Assembly (NCBI RefSeq): GCF_050947875.1
Contig: NC_134571.1
Coordinates: forward strand, 228,790,024-228,854,023
Direction of reading: 5' to 3'
Length of the DNA stretch: 64,000 bases
From: Dermacentor variabilis
Lineage: Eukaryota > Arthropoda > Arachnida > Ixodida > Ixodidae
In this document: positions 1 through 8,408 of the stretch, one piece after another
How the letters are laid out: every line of letters begins with the position of its first letter
How positions within the stretch are numbered: position 1 is the stretch's first letter
Translations under genes and position numbers: made by a program
The notes under the pieces: model-generated
Databases searched by the model: none
Seen by the model: only the letters and a program-made list of their open reading frames with translations
What the model was told of the DNA's origin: nothing

Positions 1-268
1 ATAACACTTGAGACTTTATTTTATATTGTACAAGTACTTCGCTCTGCTGAGCTTCCTTTCCGAAGCGTGGATGGGCGGAAGAAGCTTTCCAGGTCCTTGA
101 TTTTTAGGAAACCGTGCCTCAACACAAACGAAAGAGAAGGGTCCATTGTGGCCAATGCACCTTCGCTTGCGGACAGCTCTCCGTGCACTACTCAGTTTGC
201 GCCAAGGCTCCGATGGGGGCGCTGGTGACGGCTTTTTCCGCAGCGCTGCCTGGGCAGAGTCTGAGGTC

Positions 269-852
269 TATAGCCGGCGCGGATGCAGCGGACGCCGGGG
301 CTTCGTTCAAAGCGGCGGACATTTTGGCCCGTTCGGCGCCGCCGCTACGCCTCCCCGCCAAGCGCGTCCAGGCATGTTCCAATGCCACGTGTCTTCGTGT
401 GTGCGTGTGTGTGTGTGTGCATGTTGGTGCCCACGCTTGTCAAAGCGCGGCAGCCGGGGAGAGGAGCTCCCCCAACTGTGAAGCGAGGAGGTCTGAACGG
501 CGCCGGCCCGGCGGATGCGTCACCTACTCGTCTCAACGTGTCTCTAGCATGTCCGTGCCCCGCGTCACGTGCGCCTCTGACGAGACGTTTTGTCTTGCCC
601 TCAACTGCGAGAGTATAAAAGCAGCTGCCCCCGGACGCCAAGGGAGAGGCTCCGAATTCTTTCGTCGAGTAGCGTGCTCTCCCGCCTCTCCACTTCGGTC
701 GACCTGACCGGCCGCTCTTTTGCGATGCTAGAATAAACAAGTTGTTCTGTTAGCAGTCGACTCATGTTTTGCCGGGACCTTCGGATGCTTCCAGTTGTGC
801 CCCAGGCCGCCAGGCCAACGCTACCCTTGGGGCTTGCAACCCATTTGCAACA
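269..852 (+). repeat. 5' LTR (left end truncated)
   Basis: This matches 6143-6727 almost base for base, with about ten differences. It contains a TATA box (TATAAAA, 614-620), a GC-rich region with a short (GT)n at about 397-420, and a poly(A) signal (AATAAA, 732-737). The end ..GCAACA at 852 is set by loss of similarity with the 3' LTR. The first 26 bp of the 3' LTR (TGTTACGATTCG...) are absent here. Bases 1-268 to the left hold nothing I recognise. Open frames in this region are LTR shadows. Confidence 0.85.
614..620 (+). promoter_or_regulatory. LTR TATA box
   Basis: TATAAAA follows a GC-rich U3-like region and lies about 110 bp before the AATAAA signal at 732-737. This is the usual spacing of U3 TATA and R poly(A) signals. 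The same pair recurs in the 3' LTR at 6489-6495 and 6607-6612. Confidence 0.6.
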
Positions 853-1167
853 ACTGTCTGCCAGCGGTGAGATCGCGACAACGGAGGCCAGCAGCGAAGA
901 TATGCGGTTGACTGTATGCTGAGCAGCAAAACGACCATCCGGGAGCAGTGCAACGAGCCCTGTGTGATGACTGGTTGCCTGCAGCGGAACGACTGCGCTG
1001 AATTCTTGGCTGCGAGGTTTGGTGAGTGCGGGACTTTCTTCTTCTGAGTTTTGCCAGGCTTTTGTTAGTGTCAGAAACAGAGCTGGTAATCGTGGTTGTC
1101 GTTGCTGCCGGGTTAGTTTGCGGCAAGACAATAGTAGGTAGTAGAGAAAGCAGCATTCAGAGCAGCC

Positions 1168-3840
1168 ATGGATTGGAAGTCGTTGCGCAAACCGAAATTG
1201 CTGGAGCTTGCAAGAGAGTTGGGTCTGGATGTCTCAGACAAACTCAGAAAACCAGAACTGCTAAGGGCTATTCTTGAGTTAGAAGCTGAGGATGACGAGC
1301 TGTCGGAATGCCTTGAGACCATTGAGGAGAGGGAGACGGCAAAAAGAGAAAGACAGGAGCGCGAACGTAAAGAACAGAAAGAGAAAGATGAGCGCGAACG
1401 AAAAGAACAAAAAGAGAAAGAAAAAGAAGAGCGCGACCGTCAACACGCTTTGGAAATGAAGCGTCTCGAGGTAGAGATGGAACGCGCTCGTAATGGAAGT
1501 CAGGCACACGGTGCAGGAGAACGAGTATCGTTCAAAATGACTGACCTGATGCGGCCGTTTAAGCTTGGAGAGGACATTGGTTTGTTCCTGGTTAACTTTG
1601 AGCGAACGTGCCAGAAGCAGAGGTTCTCTCGGGAAACGTGGCCACAGCGCTTGCTCACTTTGTTACCCGGCGAGGCGGCCGACGTAGTCGCTCGCTTGAA
1701 GAGAGAGGAGGCAGAGGATTTCGACAAAATGAAATCGAGTCTGCTAAAAAAGTACAGGCTGTCAGCGGAGGCGTTCCGTCGGAAGTTTCGGGAAAATGAG
1801 AAAGGCAAAAGTGAGTCATATACAGAGTTTGCCTACAGGCTTATGTCAAACATGCAGGAGTGGCTCAAAGAAGAGAAAGCGTTTGGTGACCACGAGAAAG
1901 TTCTGCAGTGTTTCGGGCTGGAACAGTTTTATAGTCGGTTACCTGAGAACGTCCGGTACTGGGTCTTGGATAGGCCAGACGTTAGTACGGTGGCTAAAGC
2001 CGCCGAGCTAGCCGAGGAGTTTGTGACGCGTCGGGCTCGCGGAGCTAAGGACGGTCAAAAGGGTGAATTTGGCTCCAAGTTTGAGAGGCCGAAGTTCACA
2101 CCCATGAGAGCAAGGGGGGACACACGTAGTGCGGATGCGAGTGAAAGTCCGACCGAACGTAAGGAGACGGCGGCAGCCGAAGCCGAACGCAGAAAGCGGC
2201 TCGAGACGAGGCAAGTGCGCGTGTGTTATACGTGCCAGAAGCCGGGTCACTTTTCTGCGCAGTGTCCGGAAACAAAAACAAAAGTCGTGTTTTTGTCATT
2301 ATGCAGCACTGACGAGAACATGAAGCTTCTTGAGCCTTACATGCGAGACCTCCTCGTGAACGGGAAAGAGTGCCGAGTGCTTCGCGATTCCGCAGCTACG
2401 ATGGATGTAGTTCACCCCTCTTACGTAGAAACCGATATGTTCACGGGCGAGTGCGCATGGATCAAGCAAGCCGTAGAAGCTCATAGCGTGTGTCTGCCCG
2501 TAGCAAAAGTGCTTATTGAAGGACCTTTCGGAGCACTCGAGACGGAGGCCGCAGTGTCATCTATGCTGCCCCCCCAGTACCCGTACCTATTTTCGAACAG
2601 GTCCGATCACCTCCTGCGCGAGAAGGGGCTTTTGTTTGCTGAGGCTAGCGTTCTGGCCTTAACCAGATCGAAGGTTCGGGAGCTCGCTGCAAAGGTGGTA
2701 GTTGCGGGGCCGACGTTGTCGAACAATGAGAAAGGGTCACAGGCGCAGCAAGCTGATATTCAGAGCACGTCCGAACTGAATAAAATTGAGCCTGTAGCGT
2801 TGAAGGCACCAGATACTGGAGAGGGAATGCCCGACACGGGAAAGTTAGAAGAGCTATCTGCAGATTTGCTCATCGCGCCTACGTCAGACGGACTTAATAG
2901 GTTACTAAAAGTCAGCCGGTCGGCTTTGATAGCCGAGCAAAAAAAGGATTGCAGCCTAGAAAACATACGCTGCATTGTCAAGGAAGGTATCGCCAAGAAA
3001 AATGCTCGTTTTGTGGAAAGAGGTGGGGTCCTGTACCGGAAGTATCTAGACCGCAGGGGAGTGGAGTTCGATCAGCTGATCGTTCCTCAGTGCTACCGTC
3101 AGGATCTGTTGCGCTTGTCGCACGGGGGTTCGTGGTCCGGACACCTAGGACTTAAGAAAACTAAGGACCGTCTCTTGCAAGAGTACTATTGGCCAGGGTG
3201 TTTTCGGGACGCAGACCACTTCGTGAGGACATGTGACACCTGTCAGCGGGTGGGCAAACCAGGGGACAAATCGAGGGCGCCGTTGAAATTCGTACCTATC
3301 ATTACGGAGCCTTTTAGACGGCTCGTTATTGATACAGTGGGACCTCTGCCGGTAACAGCCACGGGGTACAGACACATTTTGACTGTGATCTGCCCAGCGA
3401 CAGAGTTCCCTGAAGCAGTGCCGCTTAAAGAACTCAGCTCAGTTGAGATAGTCAATGCACTACTGTCCATATTTGCGCGAGTTGGTTTTCCTGCGGAAAT
3501 CCAATCAGATCAGGGCACAGTGTTTACTAGCGCTTTGACGACAACTTTTCTCGAAAGGTGTGGGGTAAAGCTGTTACACAGCTCGGTGTACCACCCACAG
3601 TCGAATTCCGTTGAGAAGCTCCACTCCGTCATGAAGCGCGTGTTGAGAGCATTGTGTTTTGAACAACAAACGGACTGGGAGCTGTGTCTGCCTGGGGTGA
3701 TGTTTGCATTAAGGACCGCGCCGCATGCGGCTACGGGGTTTTCGCCAGTACGGTCGCTCGCTTCGGTCTCCGCTTCGCATGCTTCGAGAATCGTGGGAAG
3801 GCAGGGGCGACGACCCAGTCGTGGTGGAGTACGTGCTTAG
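1168..3840 (+). CDS. Gag-protease-integrase polyprotein (Gmr1-like gypsy)
   Basis: The open frame starts at an ATG 316 bp after the LTR. Residues 1-110 begin MDWKSLRKPKLLELARELGL and run into a very charged Glu/Arg/Lys coiled-coil segment. A gag-like helical region follows, then one CCHC zinc knuckle (CYTCQKPGHFSAQC, about residues 353-366). A retropepsin-like region around residue 407 reads DSAAT where DTGA or DSGA is usual. The integrase has the H2C2 zinc-binding motif (HGGSWSGHLG...CDTCQ, about 651-693) and a DDE core: D in VIDTVGP, D in QSDQGT, E in SVEKLHS. The frame is lost after TGFSP near 3741, and the integrase C-terminus continues in the next frame. The protein is Gag fused to the first half of Pol without a stop, so no gag-pol frameshift is needed for PR and IN. 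Confidence 0.85.
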   Translation: MDWKSLRKPKLLELARELGLDVSDKLRKPELLRAILELEAEDDELSECLETIEERETAKRERQERERKEQKEKDERERKEQKEKEKEERDRQHALEMKRLEVEMERARNGSQAHGAGERVSFKMTDLMRPFKLGEDIGLFLVNFERTCQKQRFSRETWPQRLLTLLPGEAADVVARLKREEAEDFDKMKSSLLKKYRLSAEAFRRKFRENEKGKSESYTEFAYRLMSNMQEWLKEEKAFGDHEKVLQCFGLEQFYSRLPENVRYWVLDRPDVSTVAKAAELAEEFVTRRARGAKDGQKGEFGSKFERPKFTPMRARGDTRSADASESPTERKETAAAEAERRKRLETRQVRVCYTCQKPGHFSAQCPETKTKVVFLSLCSTDENMKLLEPYMRDLLVNGKECRVLRDSAATMDVVHPSYVETDMFTGECAWIKQAVEAHSVCLPVAKVLIEGPFGALETEAAVSSMLPPQYPYLFSNRSDHLLREKGLLFAEASVLALTRSKVRELAAKVVVAGPTLSNNEKGSQAQQADIQSTSELNKIEPVALKAPDTGEGMPDTGKLEELSADLLIAPTSDGLNRLLKVSRSALIAEQKKDCSLENIRCIVKEGIAKKNARFVERGGVLYRKYLDRRGVEFDQLIVPQCYRQDLLRLSHGGSWSGHLGLKKTKDRLLQEYYWPGCFRDADHFVRTCDTCQRVGKPGDKSRAPLKFVPIITEPFRRLVIDTVGPLPVTATGYRHILTVICPATEFPEAVPLKELSSVEIVNALLSIFARVGFPAEIQSDQGTVFTSALTTTFLERCGVKLLHSSVYHPQSNSVEKLHSVMKRVLRALCFEQQTDWELCLPGVMFALRTAPHAATGFSPVRSLASVSASHASRIVGRQGRRPSRGGVRA

Positions 3841-4360
3841 GCTCCTCGAACGCTTAAGAAGGGCACAGGAGTTGTCAGGTGAAGCAATGGCAAAGGCCCA
3901 GCAGAGGGCCAAGGTTTATTATGATCGGACAGCGAGGGCCCGTCGTTTTGAGGTGGGCGATGAGGTCATGATATTGCGCACATCGCTAAAAAACAAACTC
4001 GACGTGCAGTGGGAGGGCCCAGCACGAATTGTTCAAAAACTGTCGGACGTCAACTACGTGGTGAGTCTGCCAGAAAAACGGAAAGCACAGAAAGTTTACC
4101 ACTGTAATCTGCTCAAACCCTATAAGCAACGGGAAGCAGTGGTGTGTATGATGGTAAACATTCCCGAAGAGCTTCCGGTCGAGCTTCCGGGACTAGGCTC
4201 AGTGACGAACAGGAAAGACACCGATCAAGTCATTAGTGACTTAATCAGTAAAGCACCGCTGTCGCCTGACAGAAAAACGAACTACACCAGCTCTTACAAG
4301 AGTTTCAAGGTCAGTTCTCTGAGAGGCCTGGTAGGACTTCTGTCCTTACTCATGATATAG
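3725..4360 (+). CDS. Integrase C-terminal domain, frameshifted
   Basis: From about residue 10 (GRSLRSPLRML) this frame continues the integrase left at 3741 in the preceding frame. A GPY/F-type module follows: FEVGDEVMILRTS, WEGPARIVQKL, NYVVSLP, YHCNLLKPY. A small indel around 3741-3752 separates it from the DDE core. After about 4270 the frame is lost again and homology passes to the RT frame, so the tail from TNYTSS onward is not authentic. The stop is at 4358-4360. The domain normally binds DNA or chromatin during integration. Confidence 0.7.
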   Translation: MRLRGFRQYGRSLRSPLRMLRESWEGRGDDPVVVEYVLRLLERLRRAQELSGEAMAKAQQRAKVYYDRTARARRFEVGDEVMILRTSLKNKLDVQWEGPARIVQKLSDVNYVVSLPEKRKAQKVYHCNLLKPYKQREAVVCMMVNIPEELPVELPGLGSVTNRKDTDQVISDLISKAPLSPDRKTNYTSSYKSFKVSSLRGLVGLLSLLMI

Positions 4361-5634
4361 AACTTACCTCCCCAGAGCCAGTACGATCCAAGGCGTACCG
4401 GGTGTCACCCCGCCAGCACGATATTATGGAGGCTGAGGTAAAGAAAATGCTACAGCTCGGTGTTATTGAGGCGGGTGAGAGTGATTATACCTCCCCTTTG
4501 ATTTTAGTTGAGGTACCGGGCAAGGAACCTCGTCCTTGCGTCGACTACCGCAGGCTTAATTCCATCACTAAGGATCAAATTTATCCGATCCCTAACATCG
4601 AGGAGCGCCTTGAGAAAGTTAGTAGCGCTGAGTTTATTTCCACCCTAGATCTTGTCAGGGGTTATTGGCAGGTTCCACTTACAGAAGAGGCTAGTAGGTA
4701 TGCGGCGTTCATTTCACCAATGGGAACATTCCGTCCTAAAGTGTTGAGTTTTGGTTGGAAGAACGCGCCATACTGTTTTTCAAGCCTCATGGATAATGTG
4801 TTGCGGGGACAGCAAGAATTCGCTTTACCGTATTTAGACGACGTAGCGATATTCTCCGCATCCTGGTCTGAGCATATGGCACACTTGCCGGCAGTGCTAA
4901 CCCGCCTGCGCGAAGCGGGCTTGACAGTCAAGGCTCCCAAGTGCCAGTTAGCACAGGCCGAGGTTGTCTACCTCGGTCACGTGATTGGTCGGGGTCGTCG
5001 CCGCCCCTCTGAAATAAAGGTGGCCGCTGTGCGAGACTTCCCGCAACCGCGCACGAAGACCGATATTCGGTCGTTCTTAGGTGTCGCCGGCTACTATCAG
5101 AGGTACATCCCCAGGTACTCTGATATCGCGGCTCCCCTGACGGATGCTCTAAGAAAAACAGAGCCCCAAACAGTCGTCTGGGACGAGACAAAGGAAAGAG
5201 CTTTTAGCGCCCTAAAGAGCACCCTAACAAGCCAGCCTGTGCTACGATCGCCAGACTACACAAAAGGGTTCGTTCTTCAGTGCGATGCTAGTGAGCGAGG
5301 CATGGGCGTTGTACTGTGCCAACGGGAAAATGGAGAAGTGGAACACCCCGTCCTGTATGCTAGTCGTAAGCTGACCAGTCGTGAGCAGGCGTACAGCGCC
5401 ACCGAGAAAGAGTGTGCGTGTCTCGTGTGGGCCGTTCAGAAATTGTCATGCTACCTAGCCGGCTCGAGTATCATTCAGACGGATCACTGCCCTCTCCAAT
5501 GGCTGCAGACCATCTCTCCCAAAAATGGCCGCCTCCTGCGCTGGAGCCTCGCTTTGCAACAATATTCCTTTGAGGTGCGTTACAAAAAGGGGTGTCTCAA
5601 CGGTAACGCCGATGGCTTAAGTCGAAGGCCCTAA
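4270..5634 (+). CDS. Reverse transcriptase-RNase H, downstream of integrase
   Basis: This frame is open from about 4270, where it takes over from the integrase frame by a shift of one base; the first in-frame GTG is at 4402. RT motifs appear in order: PCVDYRRLN, FISTLDLVRGYWQVPL, FGWKNAPYCF and the catalytic YLDD (codons 4831-4842). These are followed by the thumb/connection (YLGHVIG, FLGVAGYYQRYI) and a gypsy-type RNase H (QCDASERGMGVVL, YSATEKECACLVW, TDHCPLQWL, NADGLSRRP). RT copies the element RNA and RNase H removes the template. The stop at 5632-5634 follows RNase H directly, and no integrase lies downstream. That confirms the reversed domain order. Confidence 0.88.
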   Translation, partial: QKNELHQLLQEFQGQFSERPGRTSVLTHDIELTSPEPVRSKAYRVSPRQHDIMEAEVKKMLQLGVIEAGESDYTSPLILVEVPGKEPRPCVDYRRLNSITKDQIYPIPNIEERLEKVSSAEFISTLDLVRGYWQVPLTEEASRYAAFISPMGTFRPKVLSFGWKNAPYCFSSLMDNVLRGQQEFALPYLDDVAIFSASWSEHMAHLPAVLTRLREAGLTVKAPKCQLAQAEVVYLGHVIGRGRRRPSEIKVAAVRDFPQPRTKTDIRSFLGVAGYYQRYIPRYSDIAAPLTDALRKTEPQTVVWDETKERAFSALKSTLTSQPVLRSPDYTKGFVLQCDASERGMGVVLCQRENGEVEHPVLYASRKLTSREQAYSATEKECACLVWAVQKLSCYLAGSSIIQTDHCPLQWLQTISPKNGRLLRWSLALQQYSFEVRYKKGCLNGNADGLSRRP

Positions 5635-6116
5635 CGTAGGTATCAGCCTCAGAGTTGTTTGTTACTGATGTTTTTCTTCCTGAGGCAGGATTTTTAACAT
5701 ATTGCTTTTGTTTAGTGTTTCAAAGTGATGACGTGCTTTCTAGTGCAATTTTCCAATTTGTGGACGCGTTCTGAGTGCTGCTAGACTACTGTAAGGAACT
5801 AGGCAGTGGTATAAAAGGGGAAAGAGCCTGGCAGGGCTTAGTGAGGGTTGTGCCGTGCTTGCTGACTGAGCGGTTGAGTTTCGGCGTTGTTCTAACGCTT
5901 GCTGGGAACGAGAAACAAAAATGGCAACTCTCCCGAAGTCACTTTACAGTGTCCTGTGTGAACCTGAACGTGAGAACGAGGCCTTCTCGGTGCGCTGCGC
6001 TCAAGAAACGCCGAGGGACGACCGACTTCGGTTGTGAGCATCATCGAGCGACATCCCTCCGGACAGCGGATGCAGTCCCCTGACCATCGGGATCTCCTTC
6101 CCCCGGCGGGGCGGTC
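5635..6116 (+). other. 3' noncoding region of the Gmr1-like element
   Basis: No coding similarity is seen between RNase H and the 3' LTR. A purine-rich GGCGGGGCGG stretch at about 6104-6113, just before TGTTACG at 6117, is the likely polypurine tract that primes plus-strand synthesis. It is short and interrupted. The open frame at 5775-6083 has no recognised domain. Confidence 0.45.
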
Positions 6117-6727
6117 TGTTACGATTCGCCTACGACGCGCGGTATAGCCGGCGCGGATGCAGCGGACGCCGGGGCTTCGTTCAAAGCGGCGGACATTTTG
6201 GCCCGTTTGGCGCCGCCGCTACGCCTCCCCGCCAAGCACGTCCAGGCATGTTCCAATGCCACGTGTCTTCGTGTGTGCGTGTGTGTGTGTGTGCATGTTG
6301 GTGCCCACGCTTGTCAAAGCGCGGCAGCCGGGGAGAGGAGCTCCCCCAACTGTGAAGCGAGGAGGTCTGAACGGCGCCGGCCCGGCGGATGCGTCACCTA
6401 CTCGTCTCAACGTGTCTCTCAGAATGTCCGTGCCCCGCGTCACGTGCGCCTCCGACTAGACGTTCCTTCTTGCCCTCAACTGCGAGAGTATAAAAGCAGC
6501 TGCCCCCGGACGCCAAGGGAGAGGCTCCGAATTCTTTCGTCGAGTAGCGTGCTCTCCCGTCTCTCCACTTCGGTCGACCTGACCGGCCGCTCTTTTGCGA
6601 TGCTAGAATAAACAAGTTGTTCTGTTAGCAGTCGACTCATGCTTTGCCGGGACCTTCGGATGCTTCCAGTTGTGCCCCAGGCCGCCAGGCCAACGCTACC
6701 CTTGGGGCTTGCAATCCATTTGCAACA
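6117..6727 (+). repeat. 3' LTR
   Basis: It starts TGTTACGATTCG and ends GCAACA; 6143-6727 pairs with the 5' LTR. TATAAAA lies at 6489-6495 and AATAAA at 6607-6612. At its right edge the sequence passes directly into ACCGGAAGGCAGCC, the reverse complement of the Merlin transposase copy near 16970. The element therefore lies at or inside that transposon. Confidence 0.88.
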
Positions 6728-7004
6728 ACCGGAAGGCAGCCCGGCGTCCATTCTGAGTCTTCCTATACAATGTGACGACTTCGCCTTGGCAGGTTGGTTT
6801 GTCCGGGTTGAACACCAGGTCTTTGCAGGTGCCCCAGTACTCCGACGACGTCACTCGACCTGGTCTGGCGTTGGGGCGCGGTGGGTGGACAGCACTTGAA
6901 GCTGGAGCAAGCCGAAGCGATCGTACGAACTCTTCCTCCGCAGCTGCATCGCTGATAATTTGGCAAATGGTGACAATATCGGGGTCAATTCTTGTGGCGG
7001 CCAT
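6728..7004 (-). pseudogene. Merlin-type transposase, N-terminal part of the left inverted copy
   Basis: Reading from 7004 leftward, this encodes about 92 residues (MAATRIDPDIVTICQ... to ...NGRRAAFR). They match the start of the transposase at 16707 with about eleven substitutions. The match stops at 6728, where the gypsy LTR begins, so the catalytic domain is missing. It is the opposite-strand partner of 16707-16985 in a head-to-head inverted duplication. Upstream promoter-side sequence continues to 7171 and resumes at 13129 beyond an inserted retrotransposon. Confidence 0.75.
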
Positions 7005-7171
7005 GACAGCGAGTGCAGCGAGAGACGCGGCTCGTCTTTAGCCCTGGGATCCGTTACAGCAGAACCCTCTGTTAAGGACGGCTCACCCAGGAACGTTGAG
7101 GTAGCGTGGACCTGGCGGTCTGGAGCTTCACGAACATGCAGGGGCCCAGGCACAGATGCGAGACGACATAT

Positions 7172-7590
7172 TGTCACGTGGTAGTGACGTTAAAGAACAC
7201 AGTAGCAGTACTGTGAAAGACAAAACTAGCTTCTATTGGGCGAACCTGTGCCCACAAAACAGGCTACACTTAAAGCGCAACGATAGCGGCGAACACAGTC
7301 GGCGATCGTCGAAAATCTGATCAGCGGGTCAAGCGCGTCGGCTTTTATAGAGCAGTCGTCGAATGTTCCAGACTAATCGCTCGGACCCGCGTGCCTTCCA
7401 CAAAGTTCTACACCATTCGCGTTACGCGATGAAATCAGATAACACAGCGTTCGGCGACAACAGAAAGCCGGGTAGAAGTATCTATAACTTTCCAGAAACT
7501 TCGGATACATGAAGGCGCGTCCCGCGCTGTGCGATTACATTTGTTAGGTGGCGAAACGTGGTCGCCCGATAAAGATAAGTACACGTGTCA
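7172..7590 (-). repeat. 3' LTR of the minus-strand gypsy element
   Basis: On the plus strand it runs TGTCACGTGG...ACACGTGTCA, 419 bp with inverted ends TGTCACGTG/CACGTGTCA. It differs from 12710-13128 at seven single bases, with no indels. Read on the minus strand, CTATAAAA (about 7343-7350) is the likely TATA box. Confidence 0.95.
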
Positions 7591-7606
7591 ATACCCCCCC
7601 TCTTAA
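7591..7606 (-). promoter_or_regulatory. Polypurine tract
   Basis: On the minus strand the sequence reads TTAAGAGGGGGGGTAT and abuts the 3' LTR. This is the expected plus-strand primer of an LTR retrotransposon. Confidence 0.7.
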
Positions 7607-7688
7607 AGAAAGCATCGACCCGATGCTGCATACAAACGAAATAAGAAAAACACCCGTATCAAAGAAAACAACAAAATAAGGAAGTTCG

Positions 7689-8408
7689 TCAGCGTCCGTA
7701 AAAGGGTTTCAGACGCACCACGTGGACCACTTCAGATCGTGCGCGGCGCCGCTGTGAATGCGAAATTCCGTCTGGCACGACCTCATAGTCCAGTGCGCCA
7801 ATACGTCGAATGACCTTGTAGGGTCCGAAATAGCGGCGCAATAGTTTCTCACTCAGTCCTCGTCGGCGTATCGGTGTCCAAACCCAAACTCGGTCGCCGG
7901 GCTGGTACTCGACGAAGCGTCGTCGGAGGTTGTAGTGTCGGCTGTCGGTCCTCTGTTGGTTCTTGATCCGCAGGCGGGCGAGCTGTCGGGCTTCTTCGGC
8001 GCGCTGGAGATAGCTAGCGACGTCAACATTCTCTTCGTCAGTGACGTGGGGCAGCATGGCGTCGAGCGTCGTCGTCGGGTTCCTGCCGTAAACCAGCTTA
8101 AACGGCGTGATCTGTGTTGTTTCTTGCACCGCCGTGTTGTAAGCGAAGGTTACATACGGCAGGACCGCGTCCCACGTCTTGTGCTCGACGTCGACATACA
8201 TTGCTAGCATGTCGGCGAGGGTCTTGTTCAGGCGCTCCGTGAGACCATTCGTCTGCGGATGGTAGGCAGTTGTCCTCCTGTGGCTTGTCTGGCTGTACTG
8301 CAGTATGGCCTGGGTGAGCTCTGCTGTAAAAGCCGTTCCTCTGTCGGTGATGAGGACTTCTGGAGCACCATGTCGCAGCAGGATGTTCTCGACGAAAAAT
8401 TTCGCCAC
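7689..8408 (-). CDS. Integrase, C-terminal half (after an in-frame stop)
   Basis: It is in the same frame as the RT-integrase frame to its right, separated only by a TAA stop at 8409-8411. It carries the second and third catalytic acidic residues (ITDRGTAF and GLTERLNKT in YHPQTNGLTERL). It continues through YVTFAYNTAVQETT and YGRNP to the GPY/F module (GDRVWVWTP, RRYFGPYKVIRR, DYEVVPD). Without the stop it would be one polyprotein with the preceding part. The stop looks like a single recent substitution. Confidence 0.85.
   Translation of the reverse strand: MAKFFVENILLRHGAPEVLITDRGTAFTAELTQAILQYSQTSHRRTTAYHPQTNGLTERLNKTLADMLAMYVDVEHKTWDAVLPYVTFAYNTAVQETTQITPFKLVYGRNPTTTLDAMLPHVTDEENVDVASYLQRAEEARQLARLRIKNQQRTDSRHYNLRRRFVEYQPGDRVWVWTPIRRRGLSEKLLRRYFGPYKVIRRIGALDYEVVPDGISHSQRRRARSEVVHVVRLKPFYGR

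Larger units (their letters stand above)
269..6727 (+). mobile_element. Ty3/gypsy LTR retrotransposon with integrase before RT (Gmr1-like order)
   Basis: Two LTRs about 98% identical by eye bracket a gag-protease-integrase-reverse transcriptase-RNase H coding region. Integrase (zinc-binding and DDE core) ends near 3.8 kb, with its C-terminal domain to about 4.2 kb. RT and RNase H follow at 4.3-5.6 kb. This is the Ty1/copia pol order inside a protein that is clearly Ty3/gypsy by its RT, and it is known for the Gmr1 group. The coding region carries at least two frameshifts, so this copy is dead. The 5' LTR lacks about 26 bp present at the start of the 3' LTR, and the left flank does not continue the Merlin fragment seen right of the 3' LTR. 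No target duplication can therefore be shown, and truncation or recombination on the left is likely. Confidence 0.88.

Noticed and set aside
114..740. Several overlapping open frames up to 197 codons on both strands
   Set aside because: They lie across the LTR and its GC-rich flank, and the same frames recur in the 3' LTR. No protein similarity.
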